A stretch of 64,000 nt of DNA from Peronospora farinosa (GCA_947646735.1 CANTFK010000991.1:248001-312000), one strand, 5' to 3'. Positions 50,288-61,375 are shown, counted from the stretch's first letter. Translations and numbers: made by a program. Notes: a model not told the origin generated them from the sequence alone.

Positions 50288-51844
50288 TCACTTGCGACGC
50301 GCATCGTACTCGGCCTGAATCTCTTCAGCTGACTTGCCCGACGTCTCCGGCACCAGCTTCAGAGCCAACAGGTAAAAGATTGCCAGCAGTACCACGAATG
50401 GAACGTACGCATAGTCTCCCAGTGCACCTGAAATGTACGGATACGATACACCCACGATAAGGTTGCACAGCCAGTTGATACCGATGCAAAGCGACGACGC
50501 GCTAGCGCGGATCGAATCCGGGAAAATGTCGGCCGTCATCACCCACACGAGTGGGCCCAGCGTTACGCCAAACACGATCACGTACAAGGCCGTAAACACA
50601 ACCGACAGAGCCGATACGTCCACGACAAACGCCACCGTCATACCGATAGACATGGCCATCATGCTCGACAGACCCCACAGGATCATGTTGCGAGTGCCGA
50701 AACGGTTAGCCAGCACACCCGCGAAGACCGCGGGCCAAATGTTGATAAAGTTAATGATCAGTGTGCCCACGCGCGAGTCCGAGATACCGGCATCCGAGAA
50801 GATACTGCCAGAGTAGTAGAACACGGCATTGATACCCGACAGCTGCTGCGCACACGACAGCATGATACCACCCAGAAGCTGCATACGGTAGCGAGAAGCA
50901 AACATTGACTCTTGTGTAGATGTTGCATCGGTCGGGCCTTCTTCAACGTACTCCGGCTTCTTGCTCACCTCCAGCCACGACAGAGCCGTCTGTACGTGCT
51001 CTTCGCCGTACAGACGAGAGATTACCTGCTTCGCTTCTTCCTTTCGGCCCTGGGTCAGCAACCACGCTGGGCTTTCCACGCACAATGATGATGCCAACAG
51101 CAGATAGATGGCAGCAAGCACAACAGGGAACGCAGCGAGATAACGCCAGCCAGAGCTCGTGTTGGCGAAGAAGAAGCAGATAGCAGGGAACAAGATACCG
51201 ATCGTAGTGAAAATCTGGAGGCCCAGACCCAGAGTGTTGCGCATATGCGGCGGTGACAGCTCGTTGATGTAGCCACCGATTGTGGCTGTGGCCGTACCCG
51301 ATGAAATGCCGGCAATGAAACGACCCAGAGCAAAGAGCCAAATGTTCGACACGGATGCTTGCACGATACCACCCACAATCATGAAGATGCAATTCAGCAT
51401 CAAAGTCTTTTTACGGCCGTACTTGTCGCTAAAGTAGCTGCACAACAGTGAGCCGACCATAGCACCAAAGATCCAGGCGTTCACAGCGAACGTCCACTCC
51501 ATCTTCGAGTGACCAGGGAACATGAGGCACGTGTTCTCAGCCACGGGACGCGCATTGCACTCGTCCGTGTCGTTGTACTGTGACAGGTTCATCTGTGAGG
51601 TAGACCAACCACTCTGGAACGGCTGCAGCCATGATAGCACCGCACTGGTGTATAGGATGGTCTTGGGATTGATGAGACGCGCAGCAGCCTTGTTGGCCTC
51701 GTCAAAAGCCGTGACTCCATTAGCTTTTGGTGTAGTGGCCTCCATATAGTAATCGGTCATGGATCCTGAACTTCTTCTTGACATGATCTTGGCTTGGTCA
51801 ATTGTGGAGATTGATGTTAAGTGATCCATTAACGTGTGTCTCAC
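50288..51844 (-). CDS. MFS sugar (hexose-type) transporter, intact
   Basis: A plasma-membrane sugar porter of the MFS, expected to bring hexoses into the cell (exact substrate unknown). The frame is 518 codons without introns. The first ATG (51842-51844) gives MRHTLMDHLTS; a later Met (MSRRSSGSM, residue 21) may be the true start, since copy 1 begins near this point. It has about 12 hydrophobic helices. The family signatures are YFSDKYGRKKT (loop 2-3), GRFIAGISSGTATATIGGYI, VESPAWLL, QQLSGINAVFYYSGSIF (helix 7), DSIRASASSLCIGINWL and the C-terminal PETSGKSAEEIQ. It is nearly identical to the Copia-2-split copy, apart from the N-terminus and the last three residues. Confidence 0.95.
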   Translation of the reverse strand: MRHTLMDHLTSISTIDQAKIMSRRSSGSMTDYYMEATTPKANGVTAFDEANKAAARLINPKTILYTSAVLSWLQPFQSGWSTSQMNLSQYNDTDECNARPVAENTCLMFPGHSKMEWTFAVNAWIFGAMVGSLLCSYFSDKYGRKKTLMLNCIFMIVGGIVQASVSNIWLFALGRFIAGISSGTATATIGGYINELSPPHMRNTLGLGLQIFTTIGILFPAICFFFANTSSGWRYLAAFPVVLAAIYLLLASSLCVESPAWLLTQGRKEEAKQVISRLYGEEHVQTALSWLEVSKKPEYVEEGPTDATSTQESMFASRYRMQLLGGIMLSCAQQLSGINAVFYYSGSIFSDAGISDSRVGTLIINFINIWPAVFAGVLANRFGTRNMILWGLSSMMAMSIGMTVAFVVDVSALSVVFTALYVIVFGVTLGPLVWVMTADIFPDSIRASASSLCIGINWLCNLIVGVSYPYISGALGDYAYVPFVVLLAIFYLLALKLVPETSGKSAEEIQAEYDARRK

Positions 51845-52290
51845 AATATGCCGTTACAAATAGTCATGAGTGTTGTAAATGGTTTATAAGTATTAGTTGG
51901 CATATTGCACGCACTCTTGCGAAAGCAGACGCGAAAGCAGACGCGATAACATATAAAGGCTACTAGATGAATATATTATGCACCATCTAGAGCTTGGACT
52001 TCGCTGGCAAAGATATAATAAATGTTACTAGGGTGTTCACCCGTCGTTCCGACGGTGCGAAAAGTAATATATATACTGTAACACAGCGATTTGCTAAAGT
52101 GTTTACCCATCGTTCCGACGGACATGGTGCACGAGTCTACGCCGGTAGTATGTTTGTAGACGGGATCTTCTACGAAGTTGCCTCGTGCTACTTAGCACAC
52201 ACCTTCAGCACAAGAGAGGAAGCGGTTAGACCGTCTTACCTTTGTGGAGAAGTGCCAGAGAATGGGGGCTCTTCGTAGTTATTATAATAA
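51845..52290. other. Upstream region of transporter copy 2, with short repeats
   Basis: CGAAAGCAGACG occurs twice in tandem near 51918-51945. GTGTTCACCCGTCGTTCCGACGG (52033) recurs with two changes at 52100. Frame 51994-52278 has no recognised content. Confidence 0.4.
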
Positions 52291-52485
52291 CTGGCGTGAA
52301 ACATCTCGGTCACTCTCTTGAATGAGTGACAGGGAGTGACCAGGGCCTCGAACTGGTCCAAGGTCCCGAGTTTGGAGAAGTTACCATGTTGCCCTACACT
52401 ACAGCTCAAATGACCAGTGCTGCTAGGGCAGCTTAGGTTGACCCCAGGCGACCGGTGGACCCCATGTGACAGGTCGACCCCAGCT

Positions 52486-52493
52486 TATAAAAG
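52486..52493 (+). promoter_or_regulatory. Candidate TATA box
   Basis: CTTATAAAAGG lies downstream of three spaced GGTCGACC/GGTGGACC/GGTTGACC motifs (52438-52480). It may be the promoter of an LTR-like unit (52.3-53.3 kb). No gene follows that I recognise. Confidence 0.35.
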
Positions 52494-52689
52494 GTACAAG
52501 GTTTCCTTAAAGTGCAGAGCCGGTACAAGTCCCATGTCCTAAAAGAGCCAGTTGTTCGTCCACAAGTTGACACGTGGTGTCATCAAGAGCGAAGGGTAGG
52601 GTTTGGCAAGAAAAAGCATACAGAGAATAAGGTAAATAAACACACTCGAATTTGCATTACACGTGGCACCTTTAAGCGCCCCTTCCAAG

Positions 52690-53210
52690 CTTCTCCGTCG
52701 CTTCACCTCTTCCGGGCGGGATACCCTTTGGCCCCCCCGACTTCAGCAGGTATTAAACGGCTCAAGCTACGCAAGTTGGACGTCAAAAAAGTTGGCCTGA
52801 GGTGTCAAGTAAGTGTCAAGACTCTACGGCCCGCTACAGGAAGCGGTTTCCCTACGGGGAACAAGAAAAAGGGGCCCAAGGACCAAGAACAGTCAGCCAT
52901 TAAAGGTGTACAAAGTATTAGGTGCATTGCTCTCGACTCAGTCGATCGAGCACAAGAAACCCGGTTCCGAGTGAAGCATATCCACTCGTGGTCCCCCAAG
53001 TCCCTCCATACAAGGACCAAGTCTATAAGTCTTCTGCGTCAACCGAGGAGCAAGACCAGCCAAGCCGACGGGTACACAAAGTGAGACCCAAGGTTGACGC
53101 GACACGGTATCGAGGTACCGCCTCCGTAAGTCGGCAGTCCGGCGCTGTGTGTGTTTGTGGATCTCCTACGCTTTTTGATAATCCACTCCACCACACCTTC
53201 GCGTGCGGGC
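52690..53210. repeat. Diverged dispersed repeat, relative of 30315-30840
   Basis: It shares TTCCGGGCGGGATA, GGGTACACAAAGTGAG and CCACTCCACCACA blocks, in the same order, with the 30.3 kb copy. Type unknown. Confidence 0.5.
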
Positions 53211-53299
53211 GTGGTTGTGTGGTTGGCCGAATGCTTAAGCAGTCGTACCACCAGTTGCCTCTCGCTTAAGCGAGAGTGCAACGAACAACTAACAAGTGT

Positions 53300-53694
53300 C
53301 CTACTTACGTCACGCAGAAGCTTTCTCAGCTTCTCGTGCGCAGTAAACAGTATGTAGTAAATTCAAGACTGAGCTACATTTAATGAATCATAATTAAATA
53401 TAACTTATCTACTGGATGGTTGATTATATATAGATCGGATACGCGACTCTTTAGAAGCGTAACCTGACGCATGAGCTTGAATGTAGATTTAAGCTTGCGA
53501 ATGACGTCCTTCTGGGACGTCTTGATGCCTAGCTTTAACTAGCGTCATCCCTTCCCATGTGAATTCATCAATGGATATCACATTCAAGAGGGTGGATCAC
53601 GTTTGTGTATCGCACCCAAGTGACAGGTCAAAAGTAATCATGGACCTAACATTAAGTATATTACTTAATGTTTACGTGTAACTAGATGCCCTGT
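53300..53694 (-). repeat. Gypsy F 3' LTR (outer boundary uncertain)
   Basis: The inner end is clear. On the minus strand TGTAAC-N10-GTTACA starts the LTR (53676-53694), directly after AACGGGGGATGG (53695-53706), its polypurine tract. I could not place the outer end and give 53300 only as a guess. Confidence 0.5.
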
Positions 53695-53771
53695 TACACC
53701 ATCCCCCGTTTTAGAGCAATGTTTACATTTTGTAAAACATCGCCTAGGAGACAGAGAGACTGGCGAGCCGT

Positions 53772-53801
53772 TATAAACGCGCCGCTTAGTCTACTCAATT
53801 C
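53772..53801 (+). promoter_or_regulatory. Candidate promoter of the Gypsy F antisense gene
   Basis: TATAAA (53772-53777) is followed by CTCAATTC (53794-53801), which fits the oomycete initiator consensus YTCANTYY. The ATG of the antisense gene comes at 53804. Confidence 0.4.
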
Positions 53802-53803
53802 TC

Positions 53804-54285
53804 ATGCCACCGAAACGTGATAAGGCTGATGGGTCGCCTGCAAAGGCTACCATGCAGTCCAACACTAAGCGCACGCGCCGCGATTATCGCAGCCGTCGCA
53901 AAGTGCTTCAGGCACTGAGGTGAATCTTCAATCTCACTATAATGTGGATGAAGATTCATCTCTCTTTGTAGACTACAATGAGAGCACGCCATTGCCATCA
54001 CCCCAAAGTGGCGATGAGCAAAGCTCGTTGATGGGACATATGTCCCCATCATTTGAGGCACCCGTCCTTGAGGGAGCGTCTATGCTTCCTGCAAGTGAAG
54101 GCAAAACCTCGTCGCCTGCGCCTACGAGCGCAGAGACTAAGACTGAGCGCACTACTTCGAAAGGAGTAGTCGCGACTCAGTCAGATGTGACTCCTCAAGC
54201 TGATGTCTTGACAATCCATAATGGAGAGTCAGACTTAGGTGAGTGTGAGCTTAAAGCTCCACAAGTACACCTTCGGCCTCACTAG
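53804..54285 (+). pseudogene. Antisense gene of Gypsy F, N-terminal part
   Basis: It starts at ATG 53804 with a very basic leader (MPPKRDKADGSP, KRTRRDYRSRRK), shifts frame near 53900, and continues in 53920-54285. There it holds NVDEDSSLFVDYNESTPLP, the acidic VDY..ES motif also seen in A and B. Ser/Thr/Pro-rich sequence follows, to 54285. It is opposite in direction to F's pol and about 110 bp from the LTR, the same geometry as A and B. Function unknown. Confidence 0.5.
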
Positions 54286-54517
54286 CCCGCCGTCGCGAGG
54301 GGGCTACGTGAGTGGTGGCTTGCCACCAATGTCATCTCCATCTGAGTGGATGAACTCGGATGGGTCTAGTGCAGCGCTTTTGCAGCGTGCAACTATAGAT
54401 GCTCATAAATTATATAGCGTCTTTCCTTTGTAGAAAATGCAGGGCAAAGCACTTGGTCGTGCTGCGTTTTAACGAAACAGCCGACGAATATGAGCTAATC
54501 TTTGGCGCCGTGTTACC

Positions 54518-54709
54518 TTGCATTTAGATGCAACGAAACAACGGTCGCAGCGAATCAGCTTAGCCATGAATCGTGCGCATAAAAACTTGGGCGGTAAGCG
54601 ACCCCCAATTGATTCTCGCCACGCTTCTTCTGCTAGTCCATCCAGACCTAGCAGAAAGACGTCAGCTGATGCTGCTTCACATAAGCAGCCACCAGCCCAG
54701 TCACGTTGA
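54518..54709 (+). pseudogene. Antisense gene of Gypsy F, middle part
   Basis: The frame holds TKQRSQRISLAMNRAHKNLG, then a Ser/Pro/Arg-rich stretch (SASPSRPSRKTSADAASHKQ). A stop at 54707-54709 separates it from the coiled-coil frame, about 25 bp further on. It is assigned to the antisense gene by position only. Confidence 0.35.
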
Positions 54710-55378
54710 CGAGCAAAGCGTCAATAGGCTCCCATGAGTCAGAGCTCGTTGGGTCCTTCCACTGGACAAGTATTTGGAGCTTTCGTTTCACAAACCGGTG
54801 GTCCAACAGCCTTCCAACAAGGAAGCGCGTGCTCCCTTCCGCTTCCAACAACGCAGGTGGCTCCCGATAGGAGTGGCGATTACGCCCACCTACTCGCGGC
54901 TGCCTACCTTGCTGCTGTTCAGTCGCAGGCTGAGTCCACTGCACTGAAGAGGCAGGTGGCAAATCTCGTGAGTCAAGTCTCGCGACTGACTTTGGATCTG
55001 CGCGATGTGAGGACGAGGGACCGTCAGGGTATGACCGCCTGAAGACCCGTTTGGACATCTTAGAGCGACTGGTGATGAGAGACCCGCGTCAAGCGCGGAG
55101 TCCTCCTCGATCACCGAGTCCTCTATCGCCTCGTTCATACACGGGGAGCCTCTCGGCTTCCTCGTCGCCTGATCGGTCGCGACGCTCGACTCACAGTCGG
55201 CGTCACCATCGGTCTCGTTAGACCGATGTGGATATGTGATCTCTTCTGGATCAACATACCGCTTCAGACGACCCACGTAAAATACGGGGTGCGTCTTCAT
55301 ATACGGTGGGAGAGTGAGCCTATAATTTAGGTCTCCAACTTCTTCAACCACTGTAAAGGACCCAATGAACCGGGGCAA
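54648..55378 (-). pseudogene. Gypsy F integrase C-terminus and chromodomain
   Basis: 54890-55378 reads MPRFIGSFTVVEEVGDLNYR and THPVFYVGRLKRY, the GPY/F module. A frameshift joins it to 54648-55058, whose end is a chromodomain (RFLVGRLLDHRFVKRKLQIL, VQWKDPTSSDSWEP). In that domain the usual WRGYP has become WKDPT. It faces the antisense coiled-coil gene. Confidence 0.8.
54734..55222 (+). pseudogene. Antisense gene of Gypsy F, coiled coil and RS tail
   Basis: The first phase (54734-55042) ends in a heptad helix (STALKRQVANLVSQVSRLTL, then DLRDVRTRDRQG). The +1 phase takes over near 55030 with DRLKTRLDILERLVMRD and then an Arg/Ser-rich tail (RSPPRSPSPLSPRS, DRSRRSTHSRRHHRSR) to TAG at 55220-55222. 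This is opposite F's linker and chromodomain (54648-55378, minus). A single indel separates the two phases. Coiled coil followed by basic residues repeats B's design. Confidence 0.5.
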
Positions 55379-55991
55379 TAGCTTAGTAGTACCACCAGGT
55401 AGTACAGAAATTGCATGTATAGGTAAGGTAGCAGTACTTCATAGCACTTTGTCCCCAACACTAAAGTGTTCATTATTTTTGCGACCATGCTGGTCTGCGT
55501 ATTGTTTTTGTTTGTCCTGTGCGCTTTCCATTGCGTCACGGACATTACATGTGATGGGTGATAGCTCATCCCTAAGCACTAAATTAGCTCACGCTTTTAG
55601 CATCCAGATCGCCTATGACGCCTCCAAGAGGTCGTTCATGGGTCGACGCTGTTGATAACACTATGGTGTCATCGTCAAGGAGCACAGGCATTTCTTGCCG
55701 TGCCTCCTCTGTGACACCTATAGGCGACGTGACCACTGCTAAACTAGCAGTGTCACTAGGGAAGCCTTGGCCCTTTTTGGTATTCGCACCAAGCAAAGTG
55801 AGGGCCCCTTCCCTACTAAGACTCGGGCTGCGTACAAACGAGACTGGCGTTCGAGTATGACGCAGTCCGTTAGTATAAAACGGTGTTTCACCCGTACTGG
55901 CGTGAACGCTGTTAATAATAGCGAACTTCACAAATGGCAATTGCTTGCTCCATTCTTTGGGATTCGCTACTGTGCGCAACACATCCGCCAC
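55379..55991 (-). pseudogene. Gypsy F integrase core end
   Basis: 55584-55991 gives FAIINSVHASTGETPFYTNG, the region after the catalytic Glu. 55379-55583 gives a NVRDAMESAQDKQKQY-like helix, out of phase, ahead of GPY/F. A DQHGRK-like segment near 55480 is also readable. All of it is frameshifted. Confidence 0.75.
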
Positions 55992-57252
55992 AACTCGATT
56001 GGCTCGTTCTGTTTAGCCATCGATCTGGGGATGATCGGATGTTGACATGTGGAGTTTTCTTCCCAGCAGCTCAAACACATGTCGCCAAAACCCGACGTAA
56101 AACGAGGATCCCGGTCCGATACTATGGATTTGAGCATCCCGTGTAGTCAATACACGTGATCCAGAAAAAAGAGGGCAGCCTCTTTTCCTGAGATCTTGGT
56201 GCTACATGGTGCCAAATGCACCATCTTGCTCTGTATGTCTACAAAGACTACGAGCCCCGTCCTGCCTTTAAAGTCAGGCGGTAAGTCAAACATGAAGTCC
56301 GAACTGACCGACGTCCAACACTCAGTTGGAATCGGCAGTGACTTCAGTGGAGCACTGTTCGAAGTTGCAGGCTTTATGCGCTGACACTCTTCGCAAGAGC
56401 GAATATAGTTGGCCACCCACCGATATAGGTGAGGCCACCAAAATTCCTCTGACACTCGTAAGAATGTCTTTTCACGGCCCAGATGCCCACTAGATGGCGC
56501 ATCATGGCACTCGTGAAGTATCAACAGCTTGAGATCTGTGTCATGAGGAACATAGATTCTCAAGGGATCACAGGGTGACAGTTGATGCCATAACAGGCCA
56601 TCACTGTAACTAAAGCGATTAAGCTTCGCTTTGAGGTGCGACGGAGGGTTAACCTTTCGTTCAACAAAATTATCCAACAGCAGGCGACAATGTTCGTCCT
56701 GAATGTAACACTTCTTTATATCGGAGGCCATTGAGATCGTCACATGGTAGGCCTTCATGCCTGCCAATGTTGACGACTTAACTTGTGCTTTCGCACGAGA
56801 CACACTTTCCTGGTGTCTTATCTCGAAGTCTGGACTGCGCGATAACGCGTCAGACAAGACCTTCGACTTACCCGACTTATATTCAACTTTGAAATTAAAT
56901 TCAGAGAAGAATGTTAGCCATCTCGCCATCCTAGGCGAGAGGTGCGGTGAATTTATAGCGGTCCGCAGTGATGTGTCATCCGTATAAACCACAAAAGGTT
57001 CGGTGCCCAAGAGGTGCACACGAAACAAGAGCATACTTAGTTAAAATATAGCTCCTTGTCATGCACAGGTTAATTCAGCTCGGCAGCTTTTAAAAGCCAA
57101 GACTGGTAAGATATGACACGGTCAACGCCGTTGTCATCCTTCTGCATGAGCGCGCTGCCGATTGCAAAATTGCTTGCATCGCAGACGACGCTAAAGGGAT
57201 TATCCGCGTCTGGCAATGCCAAGACCGGTGCCTCTACAAGAGATTGCTTCAC
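55992..57252 (-). pseudogene. Gypsy F RNase H and integrase zinc/core
   Basis: 57070-57252 shows [20 protein letters not shown] (RNase H start). 56147-57034 shows YTDDTSLRTAINSPHLSPRM, LSDALSRSPDFE, the HHCC zinc domain (HDAPSSGHLGREKT, CEECQRIKP) and the first core Asp (SDFMFDLP). 55992-56146 has decayed remains of the DRDPRF and GQTER region (a DNPIIPRSMAKQNEPIEL-like reading). YTDH is YTDD here. The pieces are separated by stops and indels. Confidence 0.82.
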
Positions 57253-58032
57253 TGATGTGAACGCATCTTCTTGCTCCTTAGACCAAGTCCATTCCGTATC
57301 CTTTTTTAAAGATCAGACAATGGCTTAGTCTTCTCCGCATAATTTTTGCTGTACTTATGCAAGTAATTAGCGATCCCAAGGAATTGGCGCAGATCCTTCA
57401 CGTGTCGTGGAACTGTCCATTCTTTGATAGCCTTCTATCTTTTCTGGGTCTGCTCGTACACCATGTGCACCTACGATGTAGCCCAGTACAGGTATCTCGG
57501 GGACCCCTATTACGCACTTTTAAAAGTTCACGTATAATTGGGCGTCACCCAGAGTCTGCAACACAGCGTCTAAATGATGCTTGTGCGACTCTATTGCGCT
57601 CAGACCGTCCTCCGCCCTACTATGCACGAATACATCGTCAAAGTAATGAGGCACGTAGGCACGGTGCTGACGCATCACGTGAGCCACCACTCGGTTGAAT
57701 GTTGCCGGAGCATTTAGTAACCTTTGTGGCATCACAAGCCACTCCCACAGCATACCGCTTGGGGTGCTTACTGCCGTTTTGGCTACATCGGTATCTCTCA
57801 TGAGAATCTGATAGTAGCCATCCTTCAGATCCAACGCGAAAAAGATATTTGACTTTCCCATGGAATTCAACAAGACATCTTTCCGCGGGATCGGCGTTTG
57901 AGCCGGAATGGTGGCCGTGTTATAAGCATGAACCACGCGCCATCCACCTGTTGCTTTACGCACACAGAAGGTCGGGCTGCAGTGAGGTGACTTGCTCTCA
58001 CGCCGCCTTAGCTCGCTTGTCGAAGAACTCAT
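57253..58032 (-). pseudogene. Gypsy F reverse transcriptase
   Basis: 57520-58032 has [50 protein letters not shown] and the catalytic Y-F-D-D (HYFDDVFVHS, near 57640). A small deletion shortens the KLN segment ahead of ATIPAQ. 57253-57519 has a frameshifted thumb region. Confidence 0.85.
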
Positions 58033-58885
58033 CGATGTAATCGACTTGTTCCTTCGGCAACGGCCATTGTCTGGTCACACAATACTTGGTGCCAGGCTCC
58101 AGGTCAATCTTTTGCCTGATGCCCCTATCGGCCGGTAGGCGGCTCGGCACTTCTGCTGGAAACACATCACGGTGTTTCCACAGAACATCATAGAACGAGC
58201 TGTCCCTCAAAGCATCCCAGACTTGAGCAGCGAATCGTTTCTTCTTGTCGGTCTCCAAGACGCTCTCATCCATTGTGGATGAAGAGCAACAGTCCACCAC
58301 GTTCTCTTCCGGAACTGGTGCGACTACCTCGTGGATCTTTCCTTCCTTTAGTTCGGACAGGAACAGATCCCACGTCATCTCCGGGAGATTTACTATCTCC
58401 TCGGCAGATGCCAAGACAAGTTGGAGCACCTCAACTGAGGATGCCTCCGGCATTTTGCCTTCGACGACCTCGAACAACTCGTTCGTAAGTCCGTCCTCTT
58501 GGACCGAGACTGATCCAAGGGTCACTCGCTTCGACGTGCCCTTGATCGTCTTAATACTTCTGGTGCTCGTTCTTCGAGTCACCACGAGCTTTGACCTGGA
58601 AGAAGGTGCCGTCGCTGTTGTATCTAACGCACTCCTTCCAACCGCACCAGGCTCTTGGCTCTGTGCCGGTTCTTGTGGAGCTTGACTTGCTGTCAGACCA
58701 CCATCAACTGCCACAGGCTCTCGGCTCTGTGCAGGACTATTGGACGCATGACTACCTGTCATCGCCCCATTCACTACACCAGTCTTTTCGACCTGGTAGG
58801 AATATGTGTCACCTGGCTTTCCGCCAATGCACTCACAACTACACCACTCCTTTCGAGCTGGGTAGCTCCTGGTGTCGATTGACAT
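57998..58885 (-). pseudogene. Gypsy F RT entry and Ser/Thr-rich spacer
   Basis: The downstream half carries the acidic pre-RT region (LPEMTWDLFLSELKEGKIHE) and the RT entry ([20 protein letters not shown]). The upstream half is a spacer with two QSREP.AV.G repeats, comparable in position with C's VEPGFP spacer. It overlaps the next RT frame by a few codons in another phase. Confidence 0.8.
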
Positions 58886-59025
58886 ACCGTCATCGCACCC
58901 TCGACTGTGTTGGACACAGCATCAGTCACATAAGCCTCTCGCAAGAGCACATCCTTTCCGGTTTCTTGCGTAGAGCTAGCGAATGTGCGTGTACGCCAGT
59001 CTATCCATGGTTGGTGTTTAGCTAA

Positions 59026-59385
59026 CTAAGGCATGCCTAAGATGAGGTCATACAGACTCTCCATACCCAGCATTGTGAGCTTCTCTTTACAAGAGAAGTC
59101 ACTAAAAATGAAGCCGAGTTCAACTTGAACTCCCTCCGATTTAACGAGCGCGCCGTTCGCTAAACGAACGATCGCCTCTTCTCGCTTGCCATCCTCGCAA
59201 AGCGACTCATTACTCGCCGGCCTCTTTTTCAGAGCCGCGAGTTTCACAAAATTCTGTGATGCACCTGAATCCACGAGAAGGGTCATCACTTGGTCATAGA
59301 CTCGTTCTCGAGCGCTATAGACCAAAAGGGTTGAGGTCCGACCTTTCGGAACCTCAGGGACTATGCTACCCATTTGTTCGACCAC
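59026..59385 (-). pseudogene. Gypsy F aspartic protease
   Basis: It contains D-S-G-A-S (TLLVDSGASQNFV) and ends LYDLILGMP, the two hallmarks of a Gypsy protease. The enzyme would cleave the polyprotein. It is separated from gag by a frameshift near 59390-59440. Confidence 0.82.
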
Positions 59386-59435
59386 TCTGAACTTAGGGGT
59401 AGCTTCAGAGTCCGCAACAGTAGGGCATCCCGCCC

Positions 59436-60407
59436 CTACTGCGCTCCCGCATTTCCCGACTTGTCGGAGGTCAAATCTGAGCCCGTGCGACGTGCACGGT
59501 TCTTCGAACCATCCTTCGGGTTGGGAGACCTTTTGCTGGCTGCCTTAGCACCAGCAGCTACTTTGGCATAGCAGCGAGCCATCATATGGCCTCGCTTGCC
59601 GCACTTGTAGCAGATCACATCTGCATTGCCTAACTCCATAGGAGTGGCATCAGACCTCTCGGACGACGCCTGTAGTAGGCTGTCGCCGAGGCGCTGTTGT
59701 AGGATTGCTCCTCAACTAAGGCAATATCAATTGCCTCTTCCATCGTCGCTGGCACCTTTCTGAAAAGGTCCTGACGCGATAGGCCGTGCCGTAGCCCATT
59801 CATGAACGTGGTCACCTTAATACGTTCCGGTATCGGTTCCCCATTATTGGACGCCGACAGCGAACGCATCTCCTGCACAAATTCTTGCAGAGAGCGTTTC
59901 GCCTGTCGTGCTTCAAAGAAGCGCGTCATAAGCAACACTTCGTTGTTAGGCGGCTGATACATGGTGCAAATCTTTGTTTTGAAAGATAGTCCATGATAGA
60001 AACGCATCAGCATTTTCCATTAGCGAAGAGTATGCCCACTCTGACGCTTTGCCACGCAAACTTGACATGGCATACGACACCATTCTGGTGTCGTCTTCGA
60101 TGAGCTGCGCCATACCGCATTGCTCAACTGCTAATAGCCAGTGAACAATCGTGTGAGGGCTAGTTCCATCGAACTTCGGAGGGTCCATCCAGATGAGCCT
60201 CGGTTGAGTAGGCCGGGCAGAGAGCGTCTCAACAGTTCTGTTGAGCGCCTCATTACGTGCCTGCTCAAGCCTAAGCTCATCCTGAGTCTTAGTGATGGAC
60301 TCAGCGGTGGATTGGCTGTTTACCTCGGACGCGTTTCTACGCTGTCCGAGCACAAACGCCACAAATTGCTCCAACTGAGCAACATGTTGCTCAGGAGGAC
60401 AATGCAA
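59436..60407 (-). pseudogene. gag: Gypsy F gag
   Basis: 59946-60407 opens MHCPPEQHVAQLEQFVAFVL, then a helical lead, then the capsid-like domain (PKFDGTSPHTIVHWLLAVEQ, MVSYAMSSLRGKASEWAY). 59630-60013 continues with FEARQAKRSLQEFVQEMRSL and FMNGLRHGLSRQDLFRK. 59436-59639 carries the CCHC knuckle (CYKCGKRGHMMARC). Two frameshifts separate the three. Confidence 0.82.
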
Positions 60408-60577
60408 GAGGTTGACCAGGGCTTGTTCGCCAAGTCCCTACGCCATATGCTCTTCCACCTCCCTATGATGTTGGTAGAGGTACTCCACTACATATTAAGG
60501 ACCATCTTAACCACACGCACGCTCAGAGAGACAGGTCGTGGGAAGGACTACGATTGCTACCTAGTGTAGACGGGCAC
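60408..60577 (-). other. Gypsy F leader, primer-site relic and LTR edge
   Basis: Upstream of gag, the minus strand shows TAGGTAGCAATCGTAG near 60550-60565, a decayed form of the TGGTAGCA..TCGTAG primer site of B and C. About 14 bp later the Gypsy D LTR begins, so D appears to have inserted at the very inner edge of F's 5' LTR. Confidence 0.45.
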
Positions 60578-60919
60578 TGTAACGGGGCTAGAACGTACCG
60601 TCACTAGCTTACACGTGCGCTTGAGGAAGACTCAAGCCCGAGTATTAGGTATTAAGTAAATTTAACTCTGATTTTTATTTTGGTTTTAATTCGTACTAAT
60701 TACGAAGATTTTAGTCGTAATAAATACGACAGTGTTCCCGCCTTTCGGGAACCACACAATTTCAGGTTGATTTATCATTGGTCCATATTGGGGACTTTAG
60801 GCCCAATAATAAACCAATAATAAATTACCACGCTGTGCCCGCTATTCGGGTCCAGCACCTGCCTACATATGTAATTGTTTATTTGTGTTAATGCTATATG
60901 TGTAATGTAGCCCATTACA
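60578..60919 (-). repeat. Gypsy D 3' LTR (342 bp)
   Basis: The reverse complement of the C LTR type: TGTAACGGGGCTAGAACG to TGTAGCCCATTACA on the plus strand. Minus-strand GAGAAGGGGGTGA (60920-60932) is the polypurine tract. The partner LTR is outside the window. Confidence 0.9.
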
Positions 60920-60932
60920 TCACCCCCTTCTC

Positions 60933-61300
60933 ATGACAGCACTCACCAACCGTGAGTGCTCAACTTGTCGAAAACCCTTCGCCCACAAACGAACAAGCAA
61001 TGTCCGGAGACCCAACACCCAGTCCAGCAGCACTCCCAAGGAACGTCAGCGGGAGTGCATCAACCAACATCATGGCGCGGCAGCTCATACCTTGGTCGCT
61101 GTACGACTTGTCCGGAGCTCACGCTCCGGACTTACTGGACATGATGCGGGACTACTTCCGCCGATTTCGAAAACTGCGCGGGAAAGGTCTTGATGGAATC
61201 GAGCATGAAGCTCTACAACGTTCTTGGTGCGCCTTCACCCAATGTTGGAATCGGAGTTGAGGAGTAGCACTTCCAATATGCTCGCCAATCGAAAAGAACT
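60933..61300 (+). pseudogene. Antisense gene of Gypsy D, N-terminal part
   Basis: The ATG at 60933 (MTALTNRECST) matches C, but one extra T near 60966 moves the homologous reading to the phase of 60952-61260. That phase holds PWSLYDLSGAHAPDLLDMM, RKLRGKGLDGIEHEALQRSW and CAFTQ, which also match the E relic. It leads into the homopolymer-rich segment at 61301-61375, where the sequence itself is doubtful. Confidence 0.5.
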
Positions 61301-61375
61301 TCCCCCCACCCCCCCCCCGGCGCGTAACAAAAAAAAATGAGGAAAAAAGAAAAAAAAAACCCCCCAAAAAAAGGA

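Noticed and set aside
60933..61193. CXXC zinc motif in the frame starting MTALTNREC of Gypsy D
   Set aside because: Created by one extra T relative to C; the phase matching C and the E relic is the other one (60952-61260).
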